From: Paracoccus laeviglucosivorans
GTDB taxonomy: Bacteria > Pseudomonadota > Alphaproteobacteria > Rhodobacterales > Rhodobacteraceae
Direction: 5' to 3'
DNA length: 64,000 nt
Assembly (NCBI RefSeq): GCF_900182695.1
Contig: NZ_FXTK01000009.1
Span: forward strand, 62,001 to 126,000
The notes below the pieces were generated by a model. The model saw only the letters and a program-made list of their open reading frames with translations. It was not told the origin of the DNA and did not search any database. The stretch's first letter is position 1. The number at the start of each line of letters is the position of its first letter. Shown in pieces: positions 45,466-56,080 of this stretch. A program made the position numbers and the translations under genes.

Positions 45466-48400
45466 TCAGTAATCGCGTTCGTAGAACAGGCCCAGCGTGC
45501 TTTCGCCGTCGCTGGCGACCGAGCCGCGCGCGGTCAGGCTTTTGGACACGTCAAGGTTCAGGTTCAGCTTGGTCTTGCCCTCATCCCCGACCTCAACATC
45601 GGTGTAAAGGTTCTCGGACAGGTATTTGCCCGCCCGGACCGAGACATTGCCCTGATCGTCGGTCGTCAGGTCCAGATCGTCCAACCCGGTCGAGGCGCGC
45701 AGCCGCCCGATGATCCCGTCGCCGCCGCGCCCGGCCAGCGTGGCGATGGCGCTGGCAAGCTGGGCCGCCTGAAGCGCGCTGATATTGTCCAGCCCGCGCC
45801 CGAACAGCAGTTGCGACAGCACTTCTTCCTCGGGCATGTCGGGGCTGGATTCGAACGTGATGTCGGGATCCTGCGCCTCGCCGTCGATGATGATGCGGGT
45901 GGTCACGCCATCCTGTTCGGTCTGTGCGACCAGACGGATCACGGGAATCAGGCTGCCCTGCAGTTCGACCAGCCCCTCGGTCAGATCGAAACGCTTGCCC
46001 AGCAGATCGACACGGCCCCGGATCAGTTCCAGCTGCCCGATCGGGATCGGGGTATGCGCATCACCCGTCAGGCGGATTTCGCCGCCCAGTTCGGCATCGA
46101 CGCCGCGACCGCGGATGAAGACCTGATCGGGGGCCGAAATCAGCAGATCGAAGCGCGCGGGCACGGCGGGGGGCGTCGCGGGCGGCGCGGTCATGCCGGC
46201 CTGACGCGATGCGTCGCTGGGGAATTCCAGCAGGCCGGCCTTGGCGCGGGTCTGGCGCTGGGGCGGGCGTTCAGAGCGGTGGATGATGTTCGGGATCGCC
46301 CGCGCTCCGCCAAGCCCGGTCGAGGGGATGCGGATCTCGGTCGTGCCCACATCGATGCGGCCCGCGACCAGAGGTGCGCCGCCACCGCTGCTGGTGATGC
46401 GGATGGTGCCGCTGGCCCGCGTCTCATACAGGTTCGGGTCTCGCAGCCCGACATTGTTCAGCCGCGCGGTCAGGTCCATCGGACGGCTGCCGGTCAGCGT
46501 GACGGGTCCGTCCACCGTGATCGTGCCGCCGCTTTCGACCGCGCCATCCACATCGACCATCAACCGCCCCGAGGCAATGTCGGCTGCCGCGTTCAGCGAA
46601 CTGATCGCAAGGCCAAAGCGCGGCTCGGCAAGACGGCCATTGGTCAACGCGACGCGCCCCGACACCGCATCCAGACCCGGCGGGCCGTTCACGCGGATGT
46701 TGAAGCTTAGCGGGCCTTCGATGCTGCGGGTGCGCAGGAACGGATTGGCCGCAGCCGCGTTCCCCGTGCCTTCGACCCGAATATCCATGGTCGAGAAATC
46801 CGCCGCAGCCGTGCCGGTGATGCGCGCCTGCGTCTGACCCGGCGCCGTGGCGTTCAGGTTCAGGTCATAGGCATTGCCGGTATTGCGGATGCGGCCCTGC
46901 ACCTCGGCCGGGCCGGGGAAACCGGCGACAAGGATGCCAATATCGGTCAGCCGCGCATCAAGGTTCACCCCCTCGGCCGGAGAGCCGTCGCCGGTGATGC
47001 GGAATTGCGGGTTCCCCGCCTCAAGCTTGCTGACGGAGAAGCTGCCATTGGCGCGTTGCTGCGCGGCCAGGTCGAAATTCGTCTGGCCCGCCAGAATGCG
47101 GTCGGCTTGCGGAGTGCCCACGGCCAGCCCGCGCGCATTGCCCGTGGCGGTGATCGCGCGTCCGCCGCCCTGCTGGTCGGTCACATGGCCCTGTGCCGTG
47201 ACCGCGCCGCGAAAGCCCCGGCCCAGAAAGCGTAGATCGTCCGCGCGAAGGTTCGCGCGCAGATCCGTCGTGCCCTGTCCCACCCGACCTTCGGCGGCAA
47301 GGTTCAGGCGTGGGTTTTCGACGCGGGCGGTTTCGATCTGGAAGGTGCCGTCCCGTTCGGTCCCGCGAATGGCAAGCTGGGTCGCGCCGGTCAACGCACC
47401 GTCAAGCTGCGCCTGACCAAAGGAAAGGTTGCTGCCCGTCCCCGTCACGTCCAGACGCCGCGCGCCTGTGCCGTCATCCTTGAAGCTGCCCTGCGCATTC
47501 AGGGCACCGCGCCAGCCCCGACCAAAGCTCGCCAGCGACTTGATGTCCACACGGCCCGTCATATCCGTGCCGCTGCCGCCGACCTTGCCCTGCGCTTCGG
47601 CCAGCAATTGCTGGTTATTCAGGTTGAAGCTGTTGATGGTGAATTCGCCGCCGCGTTCTTCGGCATCCAGATCCAGGTTCGTCACGCCCGTCAGCGCGCC
47701 GTCCACGTCCTGCTGACCAAGGCGCAGGTCCGTGCCGCGTCCGGTGACCTTGATCTTGCGCGCGCCATCGGCCCGCGTCGCGGTGGCCTGCGCGGTCAGA
47801 CCGCCCGAGAAGCCGCGCCCCAGAACCGCCAGATCGGGCATGGCTACGTTCAACTGGCCATCAAGCTCGGTCGGGGAAAAGCTGCCGGTGCCGTCGGCTT
47901 GCAGTTGCGGGTTCGACAGGTCGAACTTTTGCAGATCATAGGTTCCGTTCGTCTCAAGCAGCTCGACCAGCAGCTTGGTCTCACCCTTAAAGGCGCCGTC
48001 GATTTCGGGCATTCCCACGACCAGATCGCGGGCATCGCCGTTCAGCACCACCTTGCGCGCGCCAGATGCGCCGGTCAGATGCGCGTCGGTATTGATCGCC
48101 CCGGCATAGCGCGGGTCAGCGACCGACAGGTCGGGCATGCTGATCTTGGCGGTCACGTCGCTGGCCCAACTGCTGACAAAGCCCTGCGCCTCGGTGGTCA
48201 GGTTCTGGGCGTTGACGGTCAGGCGACGCAGCTGGATGCCGGTGGTATCGCGCTTGGCACTCAGGTCGATGCGCGATGCGCCGGCCAGCATACGGTCGGC
48301 ATTGGCCTGACCCACGCGGATGTCGTTGCCTTGGATCTGCGTATCCACGTCAAAGGATTTGCCCAGCAGCGCATAGCGGCCCTTGATCGTGGCTTCGGCG

Positions 48401-49998
48401 CTGCCGCCCAGTTCGCGTCCGGCAAGCTGCGAGAAGCGCGACAGGTTTTCATGCTGCGCCGTCACGTTGCCCGAAAGCGTGATGCCGCTTTGCAGGCCCG
48501 AGACGGTGGTTTCACCCTTCAGCCCGAATTCGTCGCCGTTGATGTTCATGCCCCAGAAGCTCAGCGCATTGCCGGGAGAGAATGCGAAGTTCAGACCGCC
48601 GTTCAGCGTGTGACCAAGCGCACTGGCCAGACCGGGATCGGTCGGGGCCAGATCGTCCATGCCGAACGCGACCCAGCCACGCACCTGATCCAGCGCCTGC
48701 GCCTCGGTCAGCAGGACGCGGCCACGGCCGTCGATGCGCAGTTCCGACAGGCTTATATCGGGGCGGGTCACGTCGCCCACGCGCCCGACAAGCTGCCAGC
48801 CCTGCCCTTGCGCTGCGTCGTAATCCAGCCGCAGGCTGCCCGAACGCACCGTGGTCTGCACACTGCCAAAGGGCACGGCGACGGGCAATTGTGTGGCCCC
48901 TGCATCCTGTCCCAGCAGTAGCGTCAGCTTGGCGCTTTCGGGAGCCCCTTGCGCTGTCGTCGCAACCGAACCGGACAGGTCCAGCGCCCCGGTCGAGATC
49001 TTGAGTTCGGGGATCAGCAGTCGCCCATCCGCGCCGCGCCAGCCATTCGCGCGAATGACCGATTCCCCTTCGAAAAACTGCTGGTTGTCGGGCGATGTCA
49101 GGCTGGCAATGTCACCGCCCAGATCGGCGCGGAACGCCGTGCCCGGTGCGCCTTCGCGCTCCTCGGCCTTGATCGCCACGGTGCCGTTGACACGCGGCTG
49201 GCCGTCCGTGTCCAGCTTGATATTCGCGGTGTAATCCGACAGCGGACCATTGCCCGAAATCTCGCCCTTGACCGAAGGGCGGCCGTTCATCTTGACGATA
49301 TTGGTGAACAGCCCGTTCGCGTCTTCGTCCAGTTGCAGGTTCAGCGCCAGAACGCGGGTCGCATTGGAAAAAGCCGTATCCAGCAGGAATTGCCCGCGTG
49401 GACCGTCAACGCGGTTGATGGTCAGCTTGGTCGCGCCCTCGCCCCCGGCAAGGTTCATGCTGCCATCGATCGACAGCACGGCTTCCTGACCGATGATGGG
49501 CGCGCCCAGCTCGACCCGGCCCACGGTGATCTTGGCGATGTTCACGCCGACCGGCAGTTGCGGCAGGGAAAATTCCCGCGCCTCGGCCTGCGGAGCCGTG
49601 CCTTCGCTGCCGCCCGAAGGCAGGCGCGGCAGGATGATCCGCTCGGCCGTCAGTTCGTTGATGTCAACGCGGCGCGACAGCAGGGCCGTGCGGCTCCATT
49701 GCATGGCGCCGTTTTCCAGCGTGATCCAGACGCCGCTGTCATCGGCAATGGTCATGCGGTCGAATGTCGCGCGTGACGACAGTGCCCCACGGAAACCTTC
49801 GATATGGACCTGTCGGCCCGCGCCAGACAGCTTTTCTTGCAGGAACCGTGTGATGAACCCCTGATCGTCGTCCACCTCTTGCGAGATTTCCGCGGCGGTT
49901 TCGGCTTGCTGATCATCCTGCGCGATGGCGGCAAAGGGGGCCAGCAAGGCCAGCCACAGCAGGATCAGCACACGGGCGGAAAGATCGCGAAGTTTCAT
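45466..49998 (-). CDS. tamB: Translocation and assembly module protein TamB
   Basis: TamB is a very long inner-membrane-anchored beta-taco protein that spans the periplasm and moves phospholipid or helps outer-membrane insertion with TamA. The 1510-residue protein has an N-terminal anchor (ARVLILLWLALLAPFAAIA). Many AsmA-like strand repeats follow (recurring 'DLRLGQQDVDGALTGVTNL'-type units between residues 500 and 1000). The C-terminal DUF490 domain contains RVDLLGKRFDLTEGLVELQG and ends YERDY. The start overlaps the tamA stop (TGATG). It is full length and unbroken. Confidence 0.95.
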   Translation of the reverse strand: MKLRDLSARVLILLWLALLAPFAAIAQDDQQAETAAEISQEVDDDQGFITRFLQEKLSGAGRQVHIEGFRGALSSRATFDRMTIADDSGVWITLENGAMQWSRTALLSRRVDINELTAERIILPRLPSGGSEGTAPQAEAREFSLPQLPVGVNIAKITVGRVELGAPIIGQEAVLSIDGSMNLAGGEGATKLTINRVDGPRGQFLLDTAFSNATRVLALNLQLDEDANGLFTNIVKMNGRPSVKGEISGNGPLSDYTANIKLDTDGQPRVNGTVAIKAEEREGAPGTAFRADLGGDIASLTSPDNQQFFEGESVIRANGWRGADGRLLIPELKISTGALDLSGSVATTAQGAPESAKLTLLLGQDAGATQLPVAVPFGSVQTTVRSGSLRLDYDAAQGQGWQLVGRVGDVTRPDISLSELRIDGRGRVLLTEAQALDQVRGWVAFGMDDLAPTDPGLASALGHTLNGGLNFAFSPGNALSFWGMNINGDEFGLKGETTVSGLQSGITLSGNVTAQHENLSRFSQLAGRELGGSAEATIKGRYALLGKSFDVDTQIQGNDIRVGQANADRMLAGASRIDLSAKRDTTGIQLRRLTVNAQNLTTEAQGFVSSWASDVTAKISMPDLSVADPRYAGAINTDAHLTGASGARKVVLNGDARDLVVGMPEIDGAFKGETKLLVELLETNGTYDLQKFDLSNPQLQADGTGSFSPTELDGQLNVAMPDLAVLGRGFSGGLTAQATATRADGARKIKVTGRGTDLRLGQQDVDGALTGVTNLDLDAEERGGEFTINSFNLNNQQLLAEAQGKVGGSGTDMTGRVDIKSLASFGRGWRGALNAQGSFKDDGTGARRLDVTGTGSNLSFGQAQLDGALTGATQLAIRGTERDGTFQIETARVENPRLNLAAEGRVGQGTTDLRANLRADDLRFLGRGFRGAVTAQGHVTDQQGGGRAITATGNARGLAVGTPQADRILAGQTNFDLAAQQRANGSFSVSKLEAGNPQFRITGDGSPAEGVNLDARLTDIGILVAGFPGPAEVQGRIRNTGNAYDLNLNATAPGQTQARITGTAAADFSTMDIRVEGTGNAAAANPFLRTRSIEGPLSFNIRVNGPPGLDAVSGRVALTNGRLAEPRFGLAISSLNAAADIASGRLMVDVDGAVESGGTITVDGPVTLTGSRPMDLTARLNNVGLRDPNLYETRASGTIRITSSGGGAPLVAGRIDVGTTEIRIPSTGLGGARAIPNIIHRSERPPQRQTRAKAGLLEFPSDASRQAGMTAPPATPPAVPARFDLLISAPDQVFIRGRGVDAELGGEIRLTGDAHTPIPIGQLELIRGRVDLLGKRFDLTEGLVELQGSLIPVIRLVAQTEQDGVTTRIIIDGEAQDPDITFESSPDMPEEEVLSQLLFGRGLDNISALQAAQLASAIATLAGRGGDGIIGRLRASTGLDDLDLTTDDQGNVSVRAGKYLSENLYTDVEVGDEGKTKLNLNLDVSKSLTARGSVASDGESTLGLFYERDY

Positions 49999-51890
49999 CA
50001 GAATGCCTGCCCCAGACCGATATAGACCTGAACCCCGCCGCTATCGCCGTCGCCGCCGCCGACCGGCGTGGCAAGATCGAAGCGCAGCGGACCGATGGGG
50101 GTCTTGTAACGGATGCCCGCGCCTGCCCCGGCCTGCCAGCCGTTCTGGCCGGAAAACGCCTCGTCCGCCCAGACGCGACCGGCATCGGCAAACAGCGCCA
50201 GCCCGATCTTTTCGCGAACCTGAATGCGGGCCTCGGCGGTCAGGGTGACGACGGACATGCCGCCCGTCTTGACCGGGCCGTCCGGGCCGTCGATCACCTC
50301 GACCCCCAGGGATTCGAAGGAATGGCCGCGCACCGTGCCGCCGCCGCCGGAATAGAACAGATAGTCGCGCGGCACTTCGTCGATTTCGGGACCGACCACC
50401 GTGCCAAGCCGTGCACGGCCCGCCAGCGTGAATTTGTCATCCGCGCCGAAGCTGTAATAGGCGCGCCCCTCGGACGTGATCTGCGCGCCCGTGCCGGTTT
50501 CGTCCTGCAGACCGAAGAACGGGATCATACCGCCCGAGACCCAATAGCCGCGCTTGGCGTCGGTCGGCTCGTCGCGCTTGTCGTAGATGATCGACATGGG
50601 CAGCGCGAACAGGCGGAAATTGGTGCGCCCGCTTTCGTCATCGACCCGCAGCGCCCGGAATTGCAGCGCGATGTCCGCAGTCAGATCGTCATTGGGCAGA
50701 TAGGTGAAACCCAGACCAAAGGTGCCGGATTTCAGATCGTAATCCTCCTCCTGCTCGCTTTTCACGATGGCTTCGACATAGCCGGTCGTGTCGGCGGTGA
50801 TCGTCGCGGGGCGGTCAAGACGCACGCCAAGGTTATAGTCCTGCCCCGAATCCTGCGAGCCTATATCGGTGATGCCCGCGTCCACGCGCAGCCGCTCTCC
50901 TCCGCGCAGCAGGTTGCGGTGCATCCAATAGCCGGTCAGCGCCAGACCATCGGTGCTGGAAAATTCGAACCCGCCGCCGATCCGGCGCAGCTTTTGTTCG
51001 ACCACCTGCAAATCCACGTCCAGCGTGTTGTCGGGGCCGACATAATCCGCCTCGGTCAGGGTGATCGCGGAAAACACGCCCGAGCGGCGCAGGCGTTTCC
51101 TGACATCTTCAAGTTTCTCGGGGTCGAAACGCTGGCCTTCGGGAAAGCCCGCGATCTTGCGCAGGCGGCGCGGGTCCATGCGTTCGTAACCGCGAATGGT
51201 CAATTCGCCAAAGCGCAGGCTGGGACCGGGGGTCAGCGCGATGCGGCTGTCGATTTCATTCGTCGCATGATCAGCAATGATCTGCGTATCCGAGACGGCG
51301 GCCTTGGCATAGCCCACGTCACGCCATGCGCTGACCGAATTCGTCGCGGCGGTCTTCATGTCGCCGGTGCGCGCCACGCCGCCTGCGCGGTAGTCGTTGG
51401 GCAGGTCGGTCTTGGGCGCAAGCGGCCCGATTTCGGCGCGGCTATAGCGGAAACGCGGACCGGGATCGACGCTGACGACCACCTTGCGCACGATCTTGGG
51501 TGCATCCAGGGGGGCGATCTGCGCCGCCTCGACCCCGTCCAGCTTGATGTCGATCAGACCCGAATAATAACCCTGATCGTAAAGCACGCCCAGAATGCGG
51601 GCGTAATCGCCCCGCGCGGCGGCCAGCATGTCCTGCCCGGTCACGCGCCCCTCGGCCTGCGCACTGACCAAAAGCGAGGTGGTGCGCACCAGCGGCAGAA
51701 TATCGTCGTCGCGCCCGCCGATCTGGAAATCAATGTCCACCGGCGAGGCGTCATTGCCGTCCGAGCCGCCGAACAACCCCGAGAAAGGCGATGATGACGA
51801 AGACGACGATCCCGATTGCGCCATCACGACACCGGCGCCCGCAGCAACCAGCAATGCGGCAGCAGCGCCTGCCGTAAGAAGTCGTTTCAT
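49998..51890 (-). CDS. tamA: Translocation and assembly module outer-membrane protein TamA
   Basis: Omp85-family outer-membrane barrel partner of TamB. The 630-residue protein has a signal peptide (LLTAGAAAALLVAAGAGVVMA). A Ser-rich start follows, then POTRA domains up to about residue 330 (RFGELTIRGYERMDPRRLRKI, then VRKRLRRSGVFSAITLTE). The C-terminal barrel includes the Omp85 motif SGGGGTVRGHSFESLG and ends in QVYIGLGQAF, with a terminal Phe. ATG 51890 starts the signal peptide; the longer frame from 51956 is rejected. It is translationally linked to tamB. Confidence 0.94.
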   Translation of the reverse strand: MKRLLTAGAAAALLVAAGAGVVMAQSGSSSSSSSPFSGLFGGSDGNDASPVDIDFQIGGRDDDILPLVRTTSLLVSAQAEGRVTGQDMLAAARGDYARILGVLYDQGYYSGLIDIKLDGVEAAQIAPLDAPKIVRKVVVSVDPGPRFRYSRAEIGPLAPKTDLPNDYRAGGVARTGDMKTAATNSVSAWRDVGYAKAAVSDTQIIADHATNEIDSRIALTPGPSLRFGELTIRGYERMDPRRLRKIAGFPEGQRFDPEKLEDVRKRLRRSGVFSAITLTEADYVGPDNTLDVDLQVVEQKLRRIGGGFEFSSTDGLALTGYWMHRNLLRGGERLRVDAGITDIGSQDSGQDYNLGVRLDRPATITADTTGYVEAIVKSEQEEDYDLKSGTFGLGFTYLPNDDLTADIALQFRALRVDDESGRTNFRLFALPMSIIYDKRDEPTDAKRGYWVSGGMIPFFGLQDETGTGAQITSEGRAYYSFGADDKFTLAGRARLGTVVGPEIDEVPRDYLFYSGGGGTVRGHSFESLGVEVIDGPDGPVKTGGMSVVTLTAEARIQVREKIGLALFADAGRVWADEAFSGQNGWQAGAGAGIRYKTPIGPLRFDLATPVGGGDGDSGGVQVYIGLGQAF

Positions 51891-51980
51891 GCTGCCCCGC
51901 CCTGCTCTGGCTGTTTGATTGCCAGTCTTGCAGGCATGGCCCCCGAAATCCAGCACCGGGGGCCAATACCTGATGTTTTT

Positions 51981-52901
51981 TCACGCCACGGCGGCAAGGC
52001 AGCCGTGCAGCGCCGCCATGTCATCGCGAATGACGCCGATCGGCACGCCGCGCGGGATTTGCGCCATCAGCGGATCGGACAAAAAGGCCTGCTCAAAGAT
52101 TTCAATGCGTTGTGTAGCGCTGCGGGCAACGCTTCCGGCAAGAAACATCCCCTCCATCGGCATGAAGCTCAGCGCCAGTTCCCGGCACATCAGACCGAAC
52201 AGGCGGGCATAGAGGTCACAGGTCGCAGTCGCCGCCGCATCACCCTGATCGGCTGCGGCTACAACGGCCTCGGCGCGCTGGGGCGGGGTGTCGGTCAGCA
52301 GCGCATGCAGTTTGGCCAGACCGCGCCCGGCAAAAAGCTCTTCGACCGAATCGAGCGGATCGGCCTTGGCTCCCAGGACTTCGCGCAGCGGACGCTCGAC
52401 CGATACGGGCAGGCGGATATGGCCCACCTCGGCCTCAAGACAGGCGATTCCGCCCGTCGGCAGCACCTTGACGGCGCAGACGTTGAAGCCCGTCCCCGCA
52501 TTCACGACCAGCCGCTGGCCATTTGCCGCCTGAACGGGCGCATCGCGCAGAAACCCCGCCGCCTCGCCCGACAGGGCAGGCGTCGCATAGCCAAGCGCGG
52601 TCAGATCGTTGATCAGTCGCGCCCGACCCGCGCCGGTCAGCTCCTGCAGCCGCTCCTCCGAAAAGGTCCAGTCGCGGTTCGTCAGCCGCGCCCGCCCCTG
52701 CGAGACGGGACCGGCCACCGCCACGCAGACCGCATCGATCTGCGGCTGGCCCTTGGCCTCAAGGTAAAGCCTTACCACCTCATCGAAATCGGGATGATCG
52801 TCGCCGCGAAACCGGGTGATGCTGTCTGCATCGACCCCGCCGTCCCGTGCCAGCGCAAGCCGCGCATTGGTCCCCCCCACATCCGCCAGCAAGATCGACA
52901 T
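51981..52901 (-). CDS. glk: Glucokinase
   Basis: Phosphorylates glucose to glucose 6-phosphate. The 306-residue protein has the phosphate-binding start LLADVGGTNARLAL, the substrate region NRDWTFSEERLQ and LINDLTALGYA, GTGFNVCAV, and EAEVGHIRLP supplying the Glu/His residues. These are typical of the bacterial Glk family (ROK-unlike, PF02685). The ATG at 52901 follows GGGGGAA. The gene precedes tamA by 90 bp on the same strand, with no obvious functional link. Confidence 0.93.
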   Translation of the reverse strand: MSILLADVGGTNARLALARDGGVDADSITRFRGDDHPDFDEVVRLYLEAKGQPQIDAVCVAVAGPVSQGRARLTNRDWTFSEERLQELTGAGRARLINDLTALGYATPALSGEAAGFLRDAPVQAANGQRLVVNAGTGFNVCAVKVLPTGGIACLEAEVGHIRLPVSVERPLREVLGAKADPLDSVEELFAGRGLAKLHALLTDTPPQRAEAVVAAADQGDAAATATCDLYARLFGLMCRELALSFMPMEGMFLAGSVARSATQRIEIFEQAFLSDPLMAQIPRGVPIGVIRDDMAALHGCLAAVA

Positions 52902-53034
52902 GACTTCCCCCGATGAAATCGTTTTCTGCGCCGTTTTTAGGGCATTGCCGCGCGACGTGCCAGCCTGCGGTCGGAACTCGTGCCCGTGCCGCGCGTTTTT
53001 ATTCCGATCGCCGCGCAAGCGAAAGGATCGAAGG

Positions 53035-53457
53035 ATGAAGATCACCACTGCCGCAATGGCGCTTATTATAGCCCTGCCCGCAACGGGCGCCTTGGCCACA
53101 ATCACCGCACGCAGCGACAATCCCGAACCCCGTGGATGGTCGGCTGTCGCGGGCATGGATCCGCGCGCCGTGCGCGAAATGGCCCGCACCCTGCCACCGT
53201 CCGCCGAAGCGGTCGAGGATCAGCCCTGGTGCGATATGGATGCCGAGGTCGAGGCCAGCCTGAAACAGGACTTCGACGAAACCAAGATCGCCACCAACGG
53301 TCGCGACACCGCACTTTGGGGCTCGGACCTGATGGGAACGTGGACGGTTGTGCTGGAACGCCCCGACCAGACAAGCTGCGTCATCGCATCGGGAATCGGC
53401 TTCAGTGGCGCGGCCAACCCGGCGGCCTATCTGACCAAGGTCGGCCTGAACGGCTGA
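53035..53457 (+). CDS. Small secreted protein of unknown function
   Basis: The 140-residue product has a signal peptide ([19 protein letters not shown]). The mature part carries two cysteines (QPWCDMD and SCVIASG) that could form a disulfide, and a central segment [28 protein letters not shown] do not recognise a named family. GAAGG lies just before the ATG, with a further AAAGG upstream. It is divergent from glucokinase and followed by the ahcY leader 40 bp downstream. Confidence 0.78.
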   Translation: MKITTAAMALIIALPATGALATITARSDNPEPRGWSAVAGMDPRAVREMARTLPPSAEAVEDQPWCDMDAEVEASLKQDFDETKIATNGRDTALWGSDLMGTWTVVLERPDQTSCVIASGIGFSGAANPAAYLTKVGLNG

Positions 53458-53499
53458 CCTGTGCCCATCGGTTTGCAGCGCAGGGCGGCAAGTGATATG

Positions 53500-53527
53500 G
53501 CCTCGCACGAATTTTCATGTGCGAGGC
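53500..53527 (+). promoter_or_regulatory. SD-sequestering hairpin in the ahcY leader
   Basis: GCCTCGCAC (53500-53508) and GTGCGAGGC (53519-53527) form a perfect 9-bp stem with a 10-nt AU-rich loop (GAATTTTCAT). The ahcY Shine-Dalgarno GAGG (53523-53526) lies inside the 3' arm, so the stem hides the ribosome binding site. No U-tract follows, so it is not a terminator. Translational control, perhaps by a metabolite, is inferred. Confidence 0.6.
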
Positions 53528-53533
53528 AAAGCC

Positions 53534-54925
<1,392 letters not shown>

Positions 54926-54974
54926 GCCGCGTTTCCGGTTTTTGTTGCCATTTGAATCCAGCGCGTTACGCTTT

Positions 54975-54997
54975 CCCCCGGACTTATCATCCGGGGG
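54975..54997 (+). promoter_or_regulatory. SD-sequestering hairpin before the DUF2853 gene
   Basis: CCCCCGGA (54975-54982), loop CTTATCA and TCCGGGGG (54990-54997) form a perfect 8-bp stem. The likely SD (GGGGGA, 54993-54998) of the following gene lies in the 3' arm. It sits 50 bp after ahcY. It could also end ahcY transcripts, but the GATTT that follows is a poor U-tract. Confidence 0.5.
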
Positions 54998-55005
54998 ATT
55001 TCCAC

Positions 55006-55347
55006 ATGAGCAAACGTGACGACCTGATCGCCAAATATGCCGCCGACATGCAGGACAAGCTGGGCATCAAGGCGGATATGGACCTGCTGACCAAAGTGGT
55101 GATCGGCTGCGGCCCGTCGATCTACAGCAACGACGCCGAAACCGTCGCAGCTTCGGACAAGGCTGAACTTGATCGCATCAGGCAGAACTACCTCATCAAG
55201 AAACTCGGCCTGCCCGACGGCCCCGACCTGACGACCGCCATCGACAGCGTGATCCAGCAATATGGCAGCGCCAACCGAAACAAATACCGCGCGGTGGTTT
55301 ATTACCTGCTGTGCACGCATTTCAAAAAGCAGTCGGCTTACGCCTGA
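55006..55347 (+). CDS. DUF2853 family protein
   Basis: A 113-residue soluble helical protein starting SKRDDLIAKYAADMQDKLG, with the DUF2853 core VVIGCGPSIYSNDAETVA and the ending YRAVVYYLLCTHF. The family has no established function. The ATG at 55006 follows a GGGGGA box that is buried in a hairpin. It lies 80 bp after ahcY on the same strand and may be co-transcribed with it. A terminator-like hairpin follows. Confidence 0.85.
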   Translation: MSKRDDLIAKYAADMQDKLGIKADMDLLTKVVIGCGPSIYSNDAETVAASDKAELDRIRQNYLIKKLGLPDGPDLTTAIDSVIQQYGSANRNKYRAVVYYLLCTHFKKQSAYA

Positions 55348-55352
55348 TCCGC

Positions 55353-55370
55353 GGCGCGGCAAACCGCGCC
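55353..55370 (+). terminator. Terminator-like hairpin after the DUF2853 gene
   Basis: GGCGCGG, loop CAAA and CCGCGCC form a 7-bp GC-only stem followed by TTTCGGCTTCT. It starts 6 bp after the stop codon. Confidence 0.5.
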
Positions 55371-55404
55371 TTTCGGCTTCTCTGTTCCTGAAATACCTCG
55401 GGGA

Positions 55405-55460
55405 GGACCCGCAAGGGTCCGGGGCAGCGCCCCTGACAAAAACCGGGGGCGGTGCCCCCG
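55405..55460. repeat. Cluster of three short GC hairpins (intergenic repeat-like)
   Basis: Three perfect hairpins follow one another. GGACCC-GCAA-GGGTCC (55405-55420) has a GNRA tetraloop. GGGGC-AGC-GCCCC lies at 55421-55433. CGGGGGC-GGT-GCCCCCG lies at 55444-55460. The stretch occupies the convergent gap between the DUF2853 and crotonase genes. The motif AAATACCTCGGGG just before it is a style of intergenic repeat I associate with Rhodobacteraceae genomes. A second copy is not seen in this window. Confidence 0.5.
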
Positions 55461-55465
55461 CCTTG

Positions 55466-56080
55466 CTAAAGCATCCGCTTGATCGCCGCCGCATGGCCTT
55501 GCGGCGCGGCCAGCGCGTCGGCGCATAGCGCCTCGGCCTCGCCCAGCAGCGCATCGGGCGCCGCGATACGGTCGATCAACCCCCATGCCAGCGCTTCATC
55601 TGCGGCGATCTTTTGCCCTGCCAGCAGGATCATCTTTGCACGTGACGGCCCGACCAACGCCGCCAACCGCACCGGATCGCTGGGTTGCGGCAGATAGCCC
55701 AGCCGCATCACCGGATAAAAGAACCGCGCATCCGGCACCGCCAGACGCATGTCGCAGGCCAGCACCATTCCCATCGCGCCACCCGCGACCGTGCCGTTCA
55801 GCGCCGCAATCGTCAGACATGGCATGGCTGCCACCTGCGCCGAAAGCCGTTCCCACAGTTCCGATACGGCCAGCCCCGCCCGCGCCTCGTCCAGATCGGC
55901 CCCGGCCGAGAAAACCCGCCCCTCGGCAGTCAGGATCACCCCGCGCAGATCGGGGGTCGCGGCCATCTGCTCAAAGGCGCGAATCAGCGCCTCCAGCATC
56001 GCCGATCCAAGCGAATTAGCCTTATCGGGCCGTGAAATGCGGATCGTGCCGATACTGCGGCTGATTTCGGTCAAGATCAT
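55466..56080 (-). CDS. Crotonase-fold protein lacking both catalytic glutamates
   Basis: The 204-residue protein aligns to enoyl-CoA hydratases: SRPDKANSLGSAML, the oxyanion-hole segments FSAGADLDE and GTVAGGAMGM, and PQPSDPVRLAALVG. In rat crotonase the catalytic Glu residues sit in GGGCEL and QPEI. Here the aligned positions are G104 and V124, so hydration is not expected. The protein also ends about 50 residues early, without the C-terminal trimer helices. It could be an isomerase, a hydrolase or a non-catalytic acyl-CoA binder. It reads toward the DUF2853 gene. Confidence 0.82.
   Translation of the reverse strand: MILTEISRSIGTIRISRPDKANSLGSAMLEALIRAFEQMAATPDLRGVILTAEGRVFSAGADLDEARAGLAVSELWERLSAQVAAMPCLTIAALNGTVAGGAMGMVLACDMRLAVPDARFFYPVMRLGYLPQPSDPVRLAALVGPSRAKMILLAGQKIAADEALAWGLIDRIAAPDALLGEAEALCADALAAPQGHAAAIKRML

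Noticed and set aside
53500-53527. Terminator of the small secreted gene
   Set aside because: The stem is strong but is followed by AAAGCC, with no U-tract, and its 3' arm contains the ahcY SD.
53458-53533. SAM, SAH or SAM/SAH riboswitch in the ahcY leader
   Set aside because: The leader is only about 75 nt and has a single hairpin. I cannot find the conserved cores of the SAH, SAM-II or SAM/SAH classes as I remember them.
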